From the NCBI GenBank assembly GCA_950295325.1, contig OX485809.1, positions 38,099,081 through 38,163,080 on the forward strand: a DNA stretch of 64,000 nucleotides, read 5' to 3'. The position numbers and the translations under genes were made by a program. The stretch is from Polytrichum commune (taxonomy: Eukaryota; Streptophyta; Polytrichopsida; Polytrichales; Polytrichaceae). This document shows, one piece after another, positions 25,618-37,857 of this stretch. Each line of letters opens with the position of its first letter. Position 1 is the first letter of the stretch. The notes below the pieces were generated by a model, which had not been told where the DNA came from, did no database searches, and saw only the letters and a program-made list of their open reading frames with translations.

Positions 25618-27255
25618 TGCAGGAAGATTAGTGCAAACCCAGTGCAGGTATGCGATTGAATTAATTGTGCTGGCACCTTTGAGCATGGGTTGATCTGTAG
25701 CTAATTCCTCTGCCTGCATTAATTTGTGCAATGATCTGTAGCTGGTTGTTCATGTGCCTGCCTTACTTTGTTTTCGATCATCCTCCTGGATATAGATTGC
25801 ACCCTAGCTTGATAATTTCTGAAGCTAAATGTGTTTTTGGTGTGAATGGTTAGCATATTTTGTGTTTTGTTTTGTTTCGAATAATCTGTTTTGTTCCGGA
25901 AGTCTTTTTCAGCAATGTAATGTTGAGTGGAACTTTGAATGTATTTGCAGGTGGGTACATTGTCATGGGCTCCCGCACCTCTGGTAAGACTGAGGTGGCT
26001 ACCACCCCAGCTACATGAGACCAATTTGTTCCTTAGAATACAACAACACGTCTTCAGGTGTCATTCTGGAGGTCATTATGTGAACGAACCTCTGAATTTG
26101 AGCAGGATATGAGGTGCTTAGCTCATACTGCAAAAGAGGCCTTACCTGCCTCATGTTTTTAATCCATTTGGTAGAAAGAGGTGTTTGAATATAGTGTATT
26201 AATGCACTATTCATTTGCAAGCACCCACCCGATGGTTTTGGAAGGTCCTAGAGCTAGAATAGGCTGTCAATAGATGTTGCATTAGACCCCTAACCTGTGA
26301 GGTTGATTGGACCTTGCTCCAGTCCAAGTTCCTTGGATCAACACTAGATTCATGCAAAAGAACACATAAGCTTAGTAGAGGAGATGTTTGTGCTTTATAT
26401 GGCATCGATCTTGAGCATCCAAGATGTCAAATGGTGGCTTGTGCACTCTCATTGTCAATTCTGAAATCATTCATCAGATGCTCAACAAAAATAAAAGCAG
26501 GGGGAGAAGTATGTAAGCACCCCTTGTCGTGTCTCCTGGTAAGTGTTGGGTTCTATTTGTCTCTGAATTGTCAATTGATCTGGTATTAGTGTAGTTGTAC
26601 ATCACTTTTTTGGTAGTTAACCAATTTGAAAATCCATGGAATGATTCACAAGAGGTTTAGCCTATTGGCTAGCAAACTGTACCATTGGTTTTTGTGTACC
26701 TGAGCTGTTTGATTGAGGAAAGGCATACAAAAATTCTTGCATACTGCTGTGGAACCTTAATGTGAAGAGGTCACCTTTTTGCAGCAATTCCCTATTTGAT
26801 GGTGTTGGAACATGTGCAGATAAGATTTAAACCATTCTAGGTTCAATAGCTAATGCAATTGGGTAGGGTCTATATGATTGTTTAAAGTGAGAATATTTAC
26901 TTCGACCCCTTATAACTATTGCATCTCACCTTGATTCTGAAACTTGCAATGACAATCTCCAAGCTGACGGATCAATCATTCCAACAGATTTCACCAGCTG
27001 ATGTGGCTAGGGTGCAATCGATCTCCAGGTGGATGATCGTATGCAAATTAACGCAAGCACTGAAACATCTAGCTACCTACAGATCAATGCACAAATTCGA
27101 TAGTCCCGGCACACTTCACCGCAAAAAGTTCCAAAATCAAAGGCAGGGTGCAAGACGATCTCCAGAAGCACGATGAGCTACAACGGAGAGAAAGAGAAAA
27201 GATATTTGAAAATGGATTCCCGCCCATTTGGGGCTAATTGGTGTAATAATCTAGT
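25618..27255. other. 3' region of the recombinase gene with a dispersed inverted repeat
   Basis: No further gene is supported. About 25735-25830 is repeated in inverted orientation at about 27005-27100 (shared motifs GCTAGGGTGCAATC, CCAGG(T/A)GGATGATCG and ACAGATCA(A/T)TGCACAAA). These could be the 3' UTR and a rearranged copy of it, or the ends of an element to the right of the gene. Confidence 0.55.
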
Positions 27256-27665
27256 CACGGGTAGATCACTCCATTGTCAAGTTGAACACCACGTGCGACC
27301 AAAAAAAACCTTCTTTTGGTAAGTTGCACCACCAAAATGGGTCAAAATTTTATCAAAATTTTATCATGAGTAGATATGCACAGTACTTATGACATAGTCA
27401 AAAAAGGTAACTAAATTTGATGATTTGTTTTTTTCATAAAACATACCATTTCTAACTAGAATGACACAAAATTGAACTAAAACAATTACTAAAAAAAATA
27501 AAGATGACTAAAAATTTCAAAAAAGTATTCAAAAGATACTATCAATGGTTATGTATATGTAGAAAAAATATCATAAATTTTAAAATTATATATGGCATGT
27601 AATATAGGGGTAGCAAACTTTGTCCGCACATGGTGTCAACTTGACAATGAAGTGACCTCTCCGTG
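27256..27665. mobile_element. 410-bp hAT-like MITE, copy A
   Basis: The element has perfect 8-bp flanks AATCTAGT (27248-27255 and 27666-27673). The terminal inverted repeat begins CACGG and includes CATTGTCAAGTTGA and ACACCACGTGCG. It is the reverse-orientation sister of 63474-63882. It carries no transposase. Confidence 0.92.
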
Positions 27666-28188
27666 AATCTAGTCCCACATGGTGAAAAGGGTAGGTAAGT
27701 AGGTCGGAACAAGTTAGGTAGGTCGCAACACAGTAGGTCGCTATGGTCTTGGACCGTCCAGTGGAGAGCCAATGGGACTTCGCCACATCAGCTTCTATAT
27801 CTCCAGAATCGGCTACGTAACACATACTTGACCCAACCAATGGTAAGATCCAGGAAAAACATAACTCAGGATTGTAGGATTGTAGATGTAAGCCTTGATT
27901 AAAACAAAGGTAATTGAGATTATTAGTTGAGGAAAAGGTTATTCAAGTTCAACTTTGTCAGTTTGCAAGAGCCCCTTTACTGGTTTGCATATGAGAATGT
28001 AGAGATCATCAGGCATCTAGTCCATGGTCTCAGGACCCTTGTAATCCATCCCAACCATTAATTCTATGCTTATATCCTGCTGAGGATAAATTGTGTTGAA
28101 ATCTAGCTATGAGCTATTTTTGACATGCTCCATATGCAAGCACATTAGAAAAAAAACTGTTTGTAGCTAAAAATGAACCAGATTGCAA

Positions 28189-28840
28189 CTATGTTCGGGG
28201 AAAACCGACGGCTAGTTCATTATCAGCCGATGGATTCCCCCTCATGGCCGGTCCAAAGTTCCAACCATCGGATGGCAATCCGACTGTAATTTCAATCCTC
28301 CGGCAATTAGCCGATGGACCAAAAAATGTCCCGGAAATGTAGCTGATTCTTCTTGTGAGTTACTGGATTTCAGCCGGAAGCATCCAGAGCGCTATTTGTC
28401 TGGGGCATCTGATGATGCACTTGAGGAAGTACCCTAAACCTTACACTTTTTGAATTATGCAACCTTTCCATGACCAAATCCAATTGCTTCTATGAAGAAT
28501 TGGGGGACCCTTGGCCTTCAAGCGGTGAAGGCATTGCTAGGTTCAATTCCTGCCAAGGATATTAACTCTTCAAATTTAAAGTTTTGAACATGCCTTTCTT
28601 TTCACTTATTCAAGACTTTGTACTAAGAAATGATTTCTAATAACTTTTCATACATTTTTAAACAATCAGTGCCGATATGAATTCCATTTAATATGATATC
28701 GGCCAATGAAAATATGAAAATATAGGCCGATTGATCTTACAAAAGACCGGCTGTTGCCGATGTAAATTGGAAAAAACCCGACCCTTCGTAGCAACTACCG
28801 GCAATTAGCCACTAAGGCTTCAAAAACTTCCCGAACTCTG
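28189..28840. mobile_element. 652-bp TIR element, Mutator-like or hAT-like
   Basis: The ends are CTATGTTCGGGGAAAACC and, inverted, CAGAGTTCGGGAAGTTTTTG. GATTGCAA flanks both sides (28181-28188 and 28841-28848), giving 8 or at most 9 bp of duplication. The interior repeats GCCGAT and CCGGC motifs and has no coding sequence. The duplication length leaves hAT and Mutator both possible. Confidence 0.65.
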
Positions 28841-28920
28841 GATTGCAATACCAATAAATAGACTCCAACAAGAATAAGTATTTCGCCATTGAGCTCACGC
28901 ACATGTCTAAAAGTCTGAGG

Positions 28921-29160
28921 ACAACATCTCAAAATAGTAGTGGCCCATATTTAATGTTGAGTTAGTATTGATACTATCATTTCAGTCCCAACTTAACATT
29001 TAGCTGGTGATTTAATCGGCATTGATTCAACTCAACCTCTTATGTCTTACAACTGAAAAACACACAAATAAAATATCAACATTACAACCTTATGTTTCGT
29101 ATGCATCCATTCAATATTGTAGTTTGATGTGTAATCAATGTCGATATGCATCAATGTAAG
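28921..29160. repeat. Dispersed repeat pair with 59470-59720
   Basis: This segment shares CAACTTAACATTTAGCT-like, GGCATTGATTCAA and CAATRTTGTAGTTTGATG motifs, in the same order and orientation, with about 59470-59720 in the last intron region of the ANF-like gene. Divergence is substantial and the boundaries are not resolved. Confidence 0.5.
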
Positions 29161-29303
29161 CTGCCGCAGCGTGACTTCTGTTTAGTTTCCTCCTCCATCG
29201 GTGCCGTGTCTTCCTGACAGTCCAGAGAATGGCAATTCCATACACTTGAACCTACGCAACTTTGAGAACATCCGTTGGGTTAGAACATGCTTATGCACCG
29301 GAT

Positions 29304-31250
29304 TTGGTGGACAAGTTAGAGCCCAGCCCAGAAGCCGGAGTTTGAATACCACTAGCTCCAACATTTGCCGGAATAGACTGAGCCAGCAGCTGTTGCTGCT
29401 GTTGTTGCTGTGATTGACCCCCCAGCTGGACTCCATTGCCCAATGTTTGTGCAGCATTCCGCATTGCAAGAGCTGCTGCAGAACGAGACCACAAAGATAT
29501 TTATTTCAACCTCTAGGCACAGAGCCGAATCCAAATGTATGTGGCTGCTTTACTAGACCTAATTGGAACCCCTGGACTGAAACTCTTCAACCACAATGTC
29601 ATCACCTCATCCCGAACAACTGCAGTGAATTCTCAACTGCAAACAACCACATTGTGATTCTTCCATTATTATCATTTGTTTGTCTACTATGTCTAGTCTT
29701 TCGCACTGACCTGCATCCACCGGTTTCATTGCTGCCTGACCTGCTGCCTGAGGCACTGGAACACCATCCCTGGCTTGCGATGGATTACCATTGGCCTTGG
29801 TCTCAAGAGACAGCATCTTCAGGGCGATCTTTCGAAGGTAGTCTTGCTGAAAGATACGCCAATCATTTCAGATACCGTTAGCTATGAAACCTATTACCAA
29901 ATCCTTTGAGATTGCCTACTTACGTTGGATAAACTAACGATAGAGAACATTTGAAACCTATTGTGATGCATGACCTGATCCGCAGAGAAAGCTTCTGTGA
30001 CCTCAACGAGCTGGCATTGTAGAGTACCTGGTCTGTTGCAGCCTGAAAGATCTTCTCTTCAAATCGCGATGCTATCATAAAAAGCTCGTCTACACCATCC
30101 TACCCTGCCACTGGCATGTGTCGTTGAAAAGTGTCCGTTCTGCATCAACAAGAAACAAAGCCAATTCCTACATTTCAATTACAACATGACTTCCCCACAT
30201 GATCACAGCCATTCATATGCTATGCTTAACCTCGGACTCCACCACCTCCATAACAACGATCGGGGAGAACCGGCAGTTAGTTACAGATGAACAGGTTGAG
30301 TTTGAGAAATAACCGGTTGAAGTTCAAGACTGCAGGAAAATTACCGATCATTTTAGAGGAATTCATAGAATATGCCCTAATTTAATAAAGGAAAACCGGA
30401 GGATGTCAACATATAACCGGTTGGACTTGCAAACATTAGGATCTCAACCGATTATGCCCAAAAATCTCCCCGATCACTGCTCCATAACCTGAGAACTGGT
30501 TCCAACATACCTGTACAATAAGTTCCAAACGTATACTTGAACAGACCATATTTTCCTTGCCCAATTTTGGTTATATTTCTAAAATATGAGGGAAACACAC
30601 AATCCCAACGCAATGCCTATTCTCGTAATCACACCTTTAAAATATCACAGGAGGGCCACGTATTGCGTTTGCCTGTATAAACTCTGTCAGCATATACTCT
30701 GTCTGCCTCGAACCACAACCTGCAACTCAAACTTACATTCTTTTCACTATTTTTAGACGAGAGCCATTTGTCAACGATTCCCGCCAGGAGTTCTCCATCG
30801 TTGAGGTCGCTCAATCAGACCCAACAATTTCTGTGCTTGCAAGGGATCTGTAGATGGTATGTTCCAATTTGTACTACCTCCAAATGAAAGGCCTAAACAG
30901 GGACAGCATACGGACAAACCAATCCACAAGCAAATAAGTAACAGCCATTATATCCGATTCCGAAGAAGAGAACTCTAAAATTTACACTCTCCAGTAGCCA
31001 ATGGCTCCCAACCTTCACAACACAATCTTTCTAGGCCACCAAATAAAGACCCCAACTTTGAAACCCTACTGGCACCGATCCAACCCGAACAGAGAATGCG
31101 TAATCGGATGAGCTCTGGCGATCAACTAGAGACCAATTGACGATAGAGGCCATGTTCAGACACCCAGAAATTCATCTCAAATCCGAAATGAGGAGATCCA
31201 TACACGAAGTGAGCAAACACTCAAATTCTTGGTAGTGCACTCTGGGTGGT
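29304..31250 (-). pseudogene. MED15: MED15-like copy C, decayed
   Basis: This is a third copy of the minus-strand KIX region. The KIX exon (30139-30028) has ATG changed to ACG and a TAG stop at 30102-30100 where copies A and B read CAG (MPVAGQDG). Exon 29846-29711 still reads QDYLRKISLKMLSLETK. The Gln-rich exon from 29475 has a contracted Q tract and breaks off near 29304 within GLGSNLST. The region upstream on the minus strand (30480-31250) also matches 1590-2335 of unit A, so copy C was cut from the same source as unit A. Copy C is interrupted by a 225-bp MITE at 30255-30479. It cannot make a KIX protein. Confidence 0.85.
30255..30479. mobile_element. 225-bp MITE with 9-bp target duplication, copy 1
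   Basis: CTCCATAAC is duplicated exactly at 30246-30254 and 30480-30488. MED15 copies A and B carry the uninterrupted site (CTCCATAACCTGAGAAC near 1582 and 10180). The ends are related inverted sequences (AACGATCGGGGAGA against CAGTGATCGGGGAGA). The 9-bp duplication indicates mobilisation by a Mutator-like transposase. The interior contains AACCGGTT palindromes. Confidence 0.92.
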
Positions 31251-32027
31251 ACGTTTGCTTCTCTGCTCCTCTGAAGTGATGTGTCAAAACTTTGGGTTTA
31301 GGGTTTCGGGTTCTGTAAGTACACTACCAATATCTTCGGATGTGTTTTCCATGTGTATGTCGCAATATGAAAGTTGTGAAGGACAAGTCTTTTAGACCTG
31401 TTGATCCAGTATTTAGGTCGAAACGATTCCTTCATTTTGGCACCCAACCCAATGTAGACGGAAATTAAGCAAATGAATGTGTCCATCAATCCCGTGCGTC
31501 TAAATGAAAGTACCAATATTTGTGTACAAGGATAGTGATTCGCGAGGCTTGCTTTGCTTATGATATGTGAGGGTATCCGGACTGTATGTTTGCAATATTG
31601 AAATTGTAAATCCTACGTACTCTTCAGGGCCTATTGATACAGGGGCAGGAAACTATCCCTCCATTTTGATTTCCAACCCACTACAGACGGAAATCAGAAA
31701 AGTGAATGTGTTCTTCATTCCCCTGCCTCTTGAAGAAAATGTCGCTCCTTGAGTATAGTAAGGACTGTCCTGAGTTATGAGAGGATTGCTCAGCTAACTG
31801 TTTGTGAGGGACTCATGTGTGTGTGTGTTTGCAATTTGCAATTTCGACACAGTATCCAGAAAATGATCCTCATATTTGGATCCCCAAACCAATGTAGAAG
31901 GAAATGAAGGCAGTGAATGTGTTCTTCCACAAAATGGAAGTGCCACAATAATATGTGTGCAAGGGAAGTGGATGTTGAATGATTAACGTGAGGTTTGCTC
32001 AGCTTATATGTAATGAAGGAGATTTGA

Positions 32028-33262
32028 GGGCCACTTCACACTACGGTGGAGAAGTGCACCGGTCAGTCAAGAATTTTAGCCCAGGACACGGTTATTTGAG
32101 GCAAGGGTTGGTATGCCGGAGAAGATGAAAAGACAATAAAATAATGTCTCGAGAAGTCTTGACCAGCTGTAGTGTAACCACGTAGAGGAGAAGTCCATTA
32201 CGTGGTTACAAAATTGTCATAGCCGGCCATAGTAGAAACCTTACCTCCTACATGACCATTGAATTGATATTTAAAAAAATTGTATTGATAAAAAAATTAA
32301 AATGTATATGGCAATGTTTTAGAACTTCTTTCATGACAATAATTTATTTGAATATGTTCCACCTCTATAATACATCCATATTAATGTAAATAAGTAGGTA
32401 ACATTATCTCCTTGTTGATTTTTAAAGAAATTACATGTCCAACCTTGTTAATACGACACCCTCAATATTACAACACATTTTTACGAGACCAAACTTTTTA
32501 GCTCAAAACTCCTTCTTTTATACGACTACGACAATCTATAATGCAACATATAAAATCTCCGTTTTGTCATATCACACCCCCTTACGTTTCATAACCACGT
32601 GCAATAAGAGTATGCTACCCTATATTATATGCCATATATAATTTTAAAATTTATGATTTTTTTCTACATATGTATAACCATTGATAATATCTTTTGTATG
32701 TATTTTTTGAAATTTTTAAGCATCTTAATTTTTGTAGTAATTTTTTTAGTTCAATTTTGCGTCATTCTAGTTAGATACAGTATGTTTTATATATTTAAAA
32801 AAACATCAAATTTGGTTACCCATTTTTACTATGTAATAGCTACCGTGTATATCTACTCGTGAAAAACAACTGATAAAATTTTGACCCATTTTGGTGATGC
32901 TTTATGTAAAAAGTAGTTTTTTTTTATCGCATGTGGTGTTCAACTTGACAATGGGGTGCAACCCCTGGGAGATTTCTTTAAGGAATTATTGAAGTTGGAG
33001 TTCTCCAGAGGCCAAGTTTATTGTCCAAGGCTTTGTGGTTGCCCAAGAAACTTGACCTCCGGAGAACTCCCCTTGAAAAAAGTGTTGCCACGTTGCCTAC
33101 CATATCATTCTTTTCATCCATGTACAAAGTTCTCCACCAAAGGACTCTTGGCCGTAATGTAAATCACCACTGGACAAGAGTGTCACTCTCAGCCAATCAA
33201 ATTTCAGAATTCCCCTAGAATTCATGACCGGAGGACTTCTCCACCGTAGTGTAAAGCGGCCC
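32028..33262. mobile_element. 1235-bp TIR element inserted in the tandem array
   Basis: The termini are inverted repeats of about 40 bp: GGGCCACTTCACACTACGGT on the left and the inverse of CCGTAGTGTAAAGCGGCCC on the right, both followed inward by GGAGAAGT and an ACCGG motif. TGA flanks each side (32025-32027 and 33263-33265), a 3-bp duplication as made by PIF/Harbinger or CACTA elements. A GTAACCACGTA...TACGTGGTTAC hairpin lies near 32173-32207. There is no transposase. Confidence 0.75.
32575..32968. mobile_element. Degenerate hAT-like MITE, copy B (nested)
   Basis: The sequence aligns along its length with 63474-63882 (ATATAATTT(C/T)AAAATTTATGAT, AACCATTGATA, GTGTATATCTACTC, ATTTTGACCCATTTTGGTG, TGGTGTTCAACTTGACAATG). 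The left end is eroded. It lies inside the TIR element 32028-33262 and is therefore younger than it. Confidence 0.75.
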
Positions 33263-34179
33263 TGAGTATATATGTTTGCAATTTGGAAATTGTGAAGCAC
33301 ACCTAGTCTTCCAGGGATATTTATACAATAGCCAAGAATGATTCCCTCGTTTCAATTCCCAACTCAATGTGAATGGGAATGAAGGAATTGAATGTGTTCT
33401 TGTTTCCCCTACCGCTTTGTGAAAGTGCCACTATTTGTGTGCAAGGAGAGTGAACATTTATTGAATTACACGATGTTTGCTCATGGTATAATTTTGTGAT
33501 GGAATCATGTGTGTATGTTTGCGAAATGAACATTGTAAAACATACCTAGCCTTTCAGGCATATTAATACAGTAGCCAGAAGTGATCCCTTCACGTCCAAC
33601 CCAATGTAGATAAAAATTAAGCAAGTGAACATGTTCATCACTCCGCTACCATTATTTGTGTGCAAGGAGAGTGAACATTGATTGCATTATGCGATGTTTG
33701 CACATGGTATGATTTTATGATGGAATCATATGTGTATGTTTGCAAAATGAACATTGTAAAGCATACCTAGTTTTCCAGGCATATTAATACAGTAGCCAAA
33801 AACAATCCCTTCACTTTAACCTAATGTAGACAAAAATCAAGCAAGTGAATGTGTTCATCATTTTGTTGCCACTATTCGTGTGCAAGGAGAGTGAATATGA
33901 GACCATGACATATGTGAGGTTTGCTCAGGGTACCAAGAAAGCGCCAAACATTTTAAGGAAATCCTATGTGAGGCAATGTATGTTTTGCAATTTGGCAATT
34001 GTAAAGCATACCTAGCCTTTTGGGCATTTAGTTACAGTAGTCACAAACCGTCCCTTTCATTTCAATTCCCAACCGAACATACCTCATAGACATAAATACA
34101 AGAAGTAACTCTCTCCTTTATTTCCCATGAAAGTGACACTAAAGTGTGAATAGTGTCCACGTCGATTAGACCAATTAGT

Positions 34180-34470
34180 GAGAGAGGACTAATAGTGAGT
34201 GGGGAAATTAGTGAAGGTGATACTAAATTTCTTTACACTATGAAATTATTGTCACCAAAAGATCTAGGAAATATTGTTCATCCTAGCACTATTCACTTTT
34301 GCATGCATATAGATTATTTATTTAATCACTTTACAAACACCTTATAACACACTTTTTTTTTGAAATGTATGGTAATTGAGCATGTATTCATGAATTTAGT
34401 ACCACTCGATAAAAAATGCAGCCCACACTAATTTTTCATGGCAAAATAGTGCATGTTTTGGGAAATAGTT
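34180..34470. repeat. Dispersed repeat pair with 61230-61540
   Basis: Shared ordered motifs are AAATTTCTTTA(C/T)(A/G)CTATGAAATTA, ACCAAAAGATCTAGGAA, ATTGTTCATCC or its variant, and CATGAATTTAGT. Both copies are in direct orientation. The ends are undefined and there is no coding sequence. Confidence 0.65.
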
Positions 34471-34691
34471 CCACACGCACAAAATTGGGATAATGAGTGT
34501 AGTCTACGCAAGGTTTGCTACACTAATGATTTGTGAGGAAATCCTTGTGTGAACAAGTTTGCCCCAAAACATGGAACATTGTAAAGCACTTCATACTTGC
34601 CTATTTTAATGGACCTTTTCCTTATGATTGTCCTTGTGAGCACTTTACAGTGGCAATGTGTGCCACCTCTAGAGGATCGTTGCTAGCACTA

Positions 34692-35975
34692 CAGTCTAAC
34701 CTTGATAATGTCACACCATCCGTTTCACCAAAAAGAGTGATATAAACAAGGTGTGACATATTTGATAATGTCACGTTTTGAAGATTTGTGCATAATGTGA
34801 TATTATCAAAAAATAGGTAGAAAATCAAAATAAAATTATAATGTAAAAAAGAAAATAACAAATACGAGACTTCAATGTTTTTGAATGTAAAATCTAATTC
34901 AAAATTGTGAATAACAACAAGAGCACATCATAATGTGTCATTGAGATCAGGTAAAGACCTCTCACTAGAGACAAAGAAGTTTCTAATGTCACATTGTTTT
35001 GTTGATGTTAAATGTGCAACACCAATTCTAATGAGTTTGTCATGGATTTTTTTCCATTCCTAACAACTCCAGAGTGTTGAAAATCTGAGAACCTTGGCTA
35101 GCCATAAAATTCAAAACATCTTTAGCATATTTTTGTGCATCGCTTAGCTTCACTACTTTAGACTCATCATCACTTCTATCAACAATCAATGGGTCTACTT
35201 CCATGGAATCAAGAACATGTTTGCCATCTTGCACTAATTGCACAAGCTCCTCAGTAGAATATTCCACCTCAAAATCATCTTCACCTTCCATGTTTATGTA
35301 CTCCAAAGGACAAAGCTTTTCTATAGGCTTGCCTTCGACATCTAAACCCAAATTCAATGCGGCGATGAGATTGCCCAATTCCAAAGCTGCTTCCTCCATT
35401 TTGGACTTCAAACATTCATCAAAATTATTGATATCTGCATTCCATTTTGTAGGCATATGGCGGATTTTCTCCAACAATTTCTAATGGTTTGATCATCTAA
35501 TTCATGCCGTGCCGCCACACACCATAGCATTGCTTGAAATAGATCAACATTCAGTTTCCCCAAATCTCCATTTGAGTTGTTATCAATTTGTTGCAAAGTC
35601 CAGGCAACAAGCTTGCGCTTATAGCACATTTTGAATGTTGCAATCACTCCTTGATCCAAAGGTTGAACAACTGAAGTCACATTTGGTGGAAGGAACAAGA
35701 TAGTGATATGGGAGAGTACAAAAGCATTAAACCCATCTATAACTTTTTTGACTATCTATCTATCTACAATATGTCCATCCAACCATCACATACAATCCAT
35801 CCATACTTGGTATTATCACATTTACACTACGGATTTTGGAAAAAAATAGTGACATTACCAAGGGTGATAGGGATAATAACGAGGGAGTTTTACACTATGA
35901 AAATCGGTTTCAAACTTTTAGGTGACAATATCAAGGTGTTCTATTAACAAGGGTGACATTATCAAGGTTAGATTG
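34692..35975. mobile_element. Pogo/Tigger-like element (1284 bp) with TA duplication
   Basis: The left end CAGTCTAACCTTGATAATGT and the inverse of the right end (CAATCTAACCTTGATAATGT) match at 19 of 20 bases. TA flanks both sides (34690-34691 and 35976-35977), as for Tc1-mariner/pogo. Sub-terminal GTGACATTATCAAGG motifs recur. The interior carries a minus-strand transposase remnant, so this is an internally deleted or decayed element. Confidence 0.88.
35040..35698 (-). pseudogene. Pogo/Tigger-like DDE transposase C-terminal remnant
   Basis: The upstream frame (35698-35408) opens FLPPNVTSVVQPLDQGVIAT, the signature of DDE_1 (CENPB/jerky/Tigger) transposases after the second catalytic Asp. It then continues through ARHELDDQTIRNCWRKS. 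A frameshift near 35455-35460 moves the sequence into a second frame (35477-35040) that gives MPTKWNADINNFDE and an acidic tail with EYSTEELVQLVQDG. The N-terminal helix-turn-helix domains and first catalytic Asp are absent. It is non-functional, but the family is clear. Confidence 0.8.
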
Positions 35976-37246
35976 TACATGCCTAACCAAGCTATGGGCA
36001 TGCACACATGAGACCGAAGGCCCATGACCATTGCAATTCAAGCACTCTAATTGGTGGAAAAGGCAGAGCCGGTCCAAGTTCGCCTCACACTATATATGCT
36101 TGAGGGACCAACGGAGTAAGTGAGTGCAAGATGGATGTAAAGTCTACATGGATTCATGTATGAGATAGAATGGACCATGTTTCATGGTCACTTGGACTAT
36201 GTTCAAAAACCACACCTATTCAGAGGTAGGCCTAATGCAAAACCAAGAGACCACGGCACTCTGAAAGCTCACAATTGTTGATTTATTATATTTTATCATG
36301 TGTGAGGACCGTGCATGAATAGAAACTCATTGAAATAGCATTTGGTTGAGGGCCCATGTACGTATGACTTCACACTACACTCGAGGGCCCGTGACCACAT
36401 TACATGATTTTGGAAGTGTCTTGGGACGGCCTTTGGACAACTTCTTTCGGGCTCTCGCAATTCCATGGTCACAGACCTTGTCTCGTGTGTGACGTGGCCC
36501 TACGATTCCTCAAAATTCAAGCACCTCCATAGACCGTTCAAGTAAAAAACTATGCGTGCTCTTCCTTCGACTTCTCTCATGTCTCTTTATACACTGAGGA
36601 TGCGTCGCTTCATATTGCTTGTAAAAATGCACCATGATAAGATTATGTGGATTGACACCGACAACAAAACAAGTACTCAGTGGGTTCGTAAATGATTTCT
36701 GTGATGGTCATAGTCCTCCTTTCAACAGACAGAGGACATCTACCTTTTGAGAGAAAGTCTGGTAACTACTACTCCTAGAGTGCTTCCTGAAACATTGCAT
36801 GAGTACATTCCTTGAGACCCGTTCAAATCCCATGTAGAATTTATAGTTCGCCTTCAGGAAAGACGAAGCAGGAAGCACCTTATAGTATCGTACTTTGTTT
36901 GCTACAAACACATACACAAAGTCGCGAATAGCAAGTCAAGCTTTGATGCAATTCAGATGCGTATATTTCAGTAGCACACCTACAGTAGTGTTTCCATGTT
37001 GCCAAAAAGCTCACAGGAAATTTGGTTTTGGAAATGGTTGCTGTGGATGTCATAATCCCTCTGTCAACGAAAGCCCGGTAATATCATACTCCTGTGTTTC
37101 ATCGTAGTAGAAGCACGTCCATAAAATAGTAGTGATTAGCAACGAATTCAGTGTTAAAACTCCGATGTTTGTACTGTTTCTGGAACAGACCTAGTGTTTC
37201 CATGTTGCAAAATGCTCACGGGAGGGTTTGGTTTTGGACTTGGCAG

Positions 37247-37345
37247 GCACTGTATGCAGAGGGTATGAAGGAAATGTTGGAACAGTATTTCACAAGGAAG
37301 CCACTTCCAGAAGAGAATTGCATTGTGAGGGAGGGGGGTATTGTC
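37247..37345 (+). pseudogene. Captured formate dehydrogenase C-terminal exon fragment
   Basis: After an acceptor-like TTGGCAG, the sequence reads ALYAEGMKEMLEQYFTRKPL and then PEENCIVREGG. This resembles the C-terminus of plant NAD-dependent formate dehydrogenase (a mitochondrial enzyme oxidising formate to CO2), where a tyrosine-alanine-alanine-glycine motif precedes KDML, RYF and NYIVK-type motifs. Only about 32 residues match. The final LAPQYR-type end and all upstream catalytic exons are lacking. It lies between the long inverted ends of the 36-41.5 kb element, suggesting transposon capture. The family call rests on motif recall only. Confidence 0.6.
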
Positions 37346-37589
37346 TTCTCAATACAAGTAGATGTGTCTTTTAGATTCACACTCCTTAAAAAATGGAGAT
37401 GATTCCATGGAACAAAGGCTCATCAAAAAGTATACAGATGGAATTAAGTTGAATACTACATCATGTGCAGTGATTTGCATACGAGTTTCTCGTCAATTCT
37501 TATTACGAATGGGTTGCCTTCTGAGTGTGCAAAGTTTGCCTCATGAATATGGGTTTAAGAGGCTGCCAGTAATGCACATGGGTCTTGCA

Positions 37590-37814
37590 CTATGATGAGG
37601 GAGAACTGGCAGTTGGTTACAAATGTACCGGTTGAGTTTGAGAAATAACTGGTTGAAGTTCAAGACTGCAAGAAAATTACCGATCATTTTAGAGGAATTT
37701 ATAGAATATACCCCAACTTAATAAAGGAAAACCGAAGGATGTCAACATATAACCGGTTGGACTTGCAAACACTAGGATCTCAACCGACTATGCCCAAAAA
37801 TCTCCCCGATCATT
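37590..37814. mobile_element. 225-bp MITE with 9-bp target duplication, copy 2
   Basis: The length equals that of 30255-30479 and the text is closely related (AAATAACTGGTTGAAGTTCA, ATTACCGATCATTTTAGAGG, CAACATATAACCGGTTGGAC). GGTCTTGCA flanks it exactly at 37581-37589 and 37815-37823. The orientation is the same as copy 1. Confidence 0.92.
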
Positions 37815-37857
37815 GGTCTTGCATGCTTACTTGTTTCCGACTAAGCGCAATTCTTCT

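Larger units (their letters stand above)
31300..34560. repeat. Degenerate tandem array, period about 200-245 bp
   Basis: At least eight units repeat the order TGTGTGCAAGGAGAGTG, GAGGTTTGCTCA, GTGTGTATGTTTGC, AACATTGTAAAGCATACCTA, and TTAATACAGTAGCCA then a TCCCTTCA-type motif. Anchors lie near 31347, 31573, 31817, 33260, 33506, 33730, 33975 and 34545. The array is split by the TIR element at 32028-33262. There is no evidence of coding. Confidence 0.8.
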
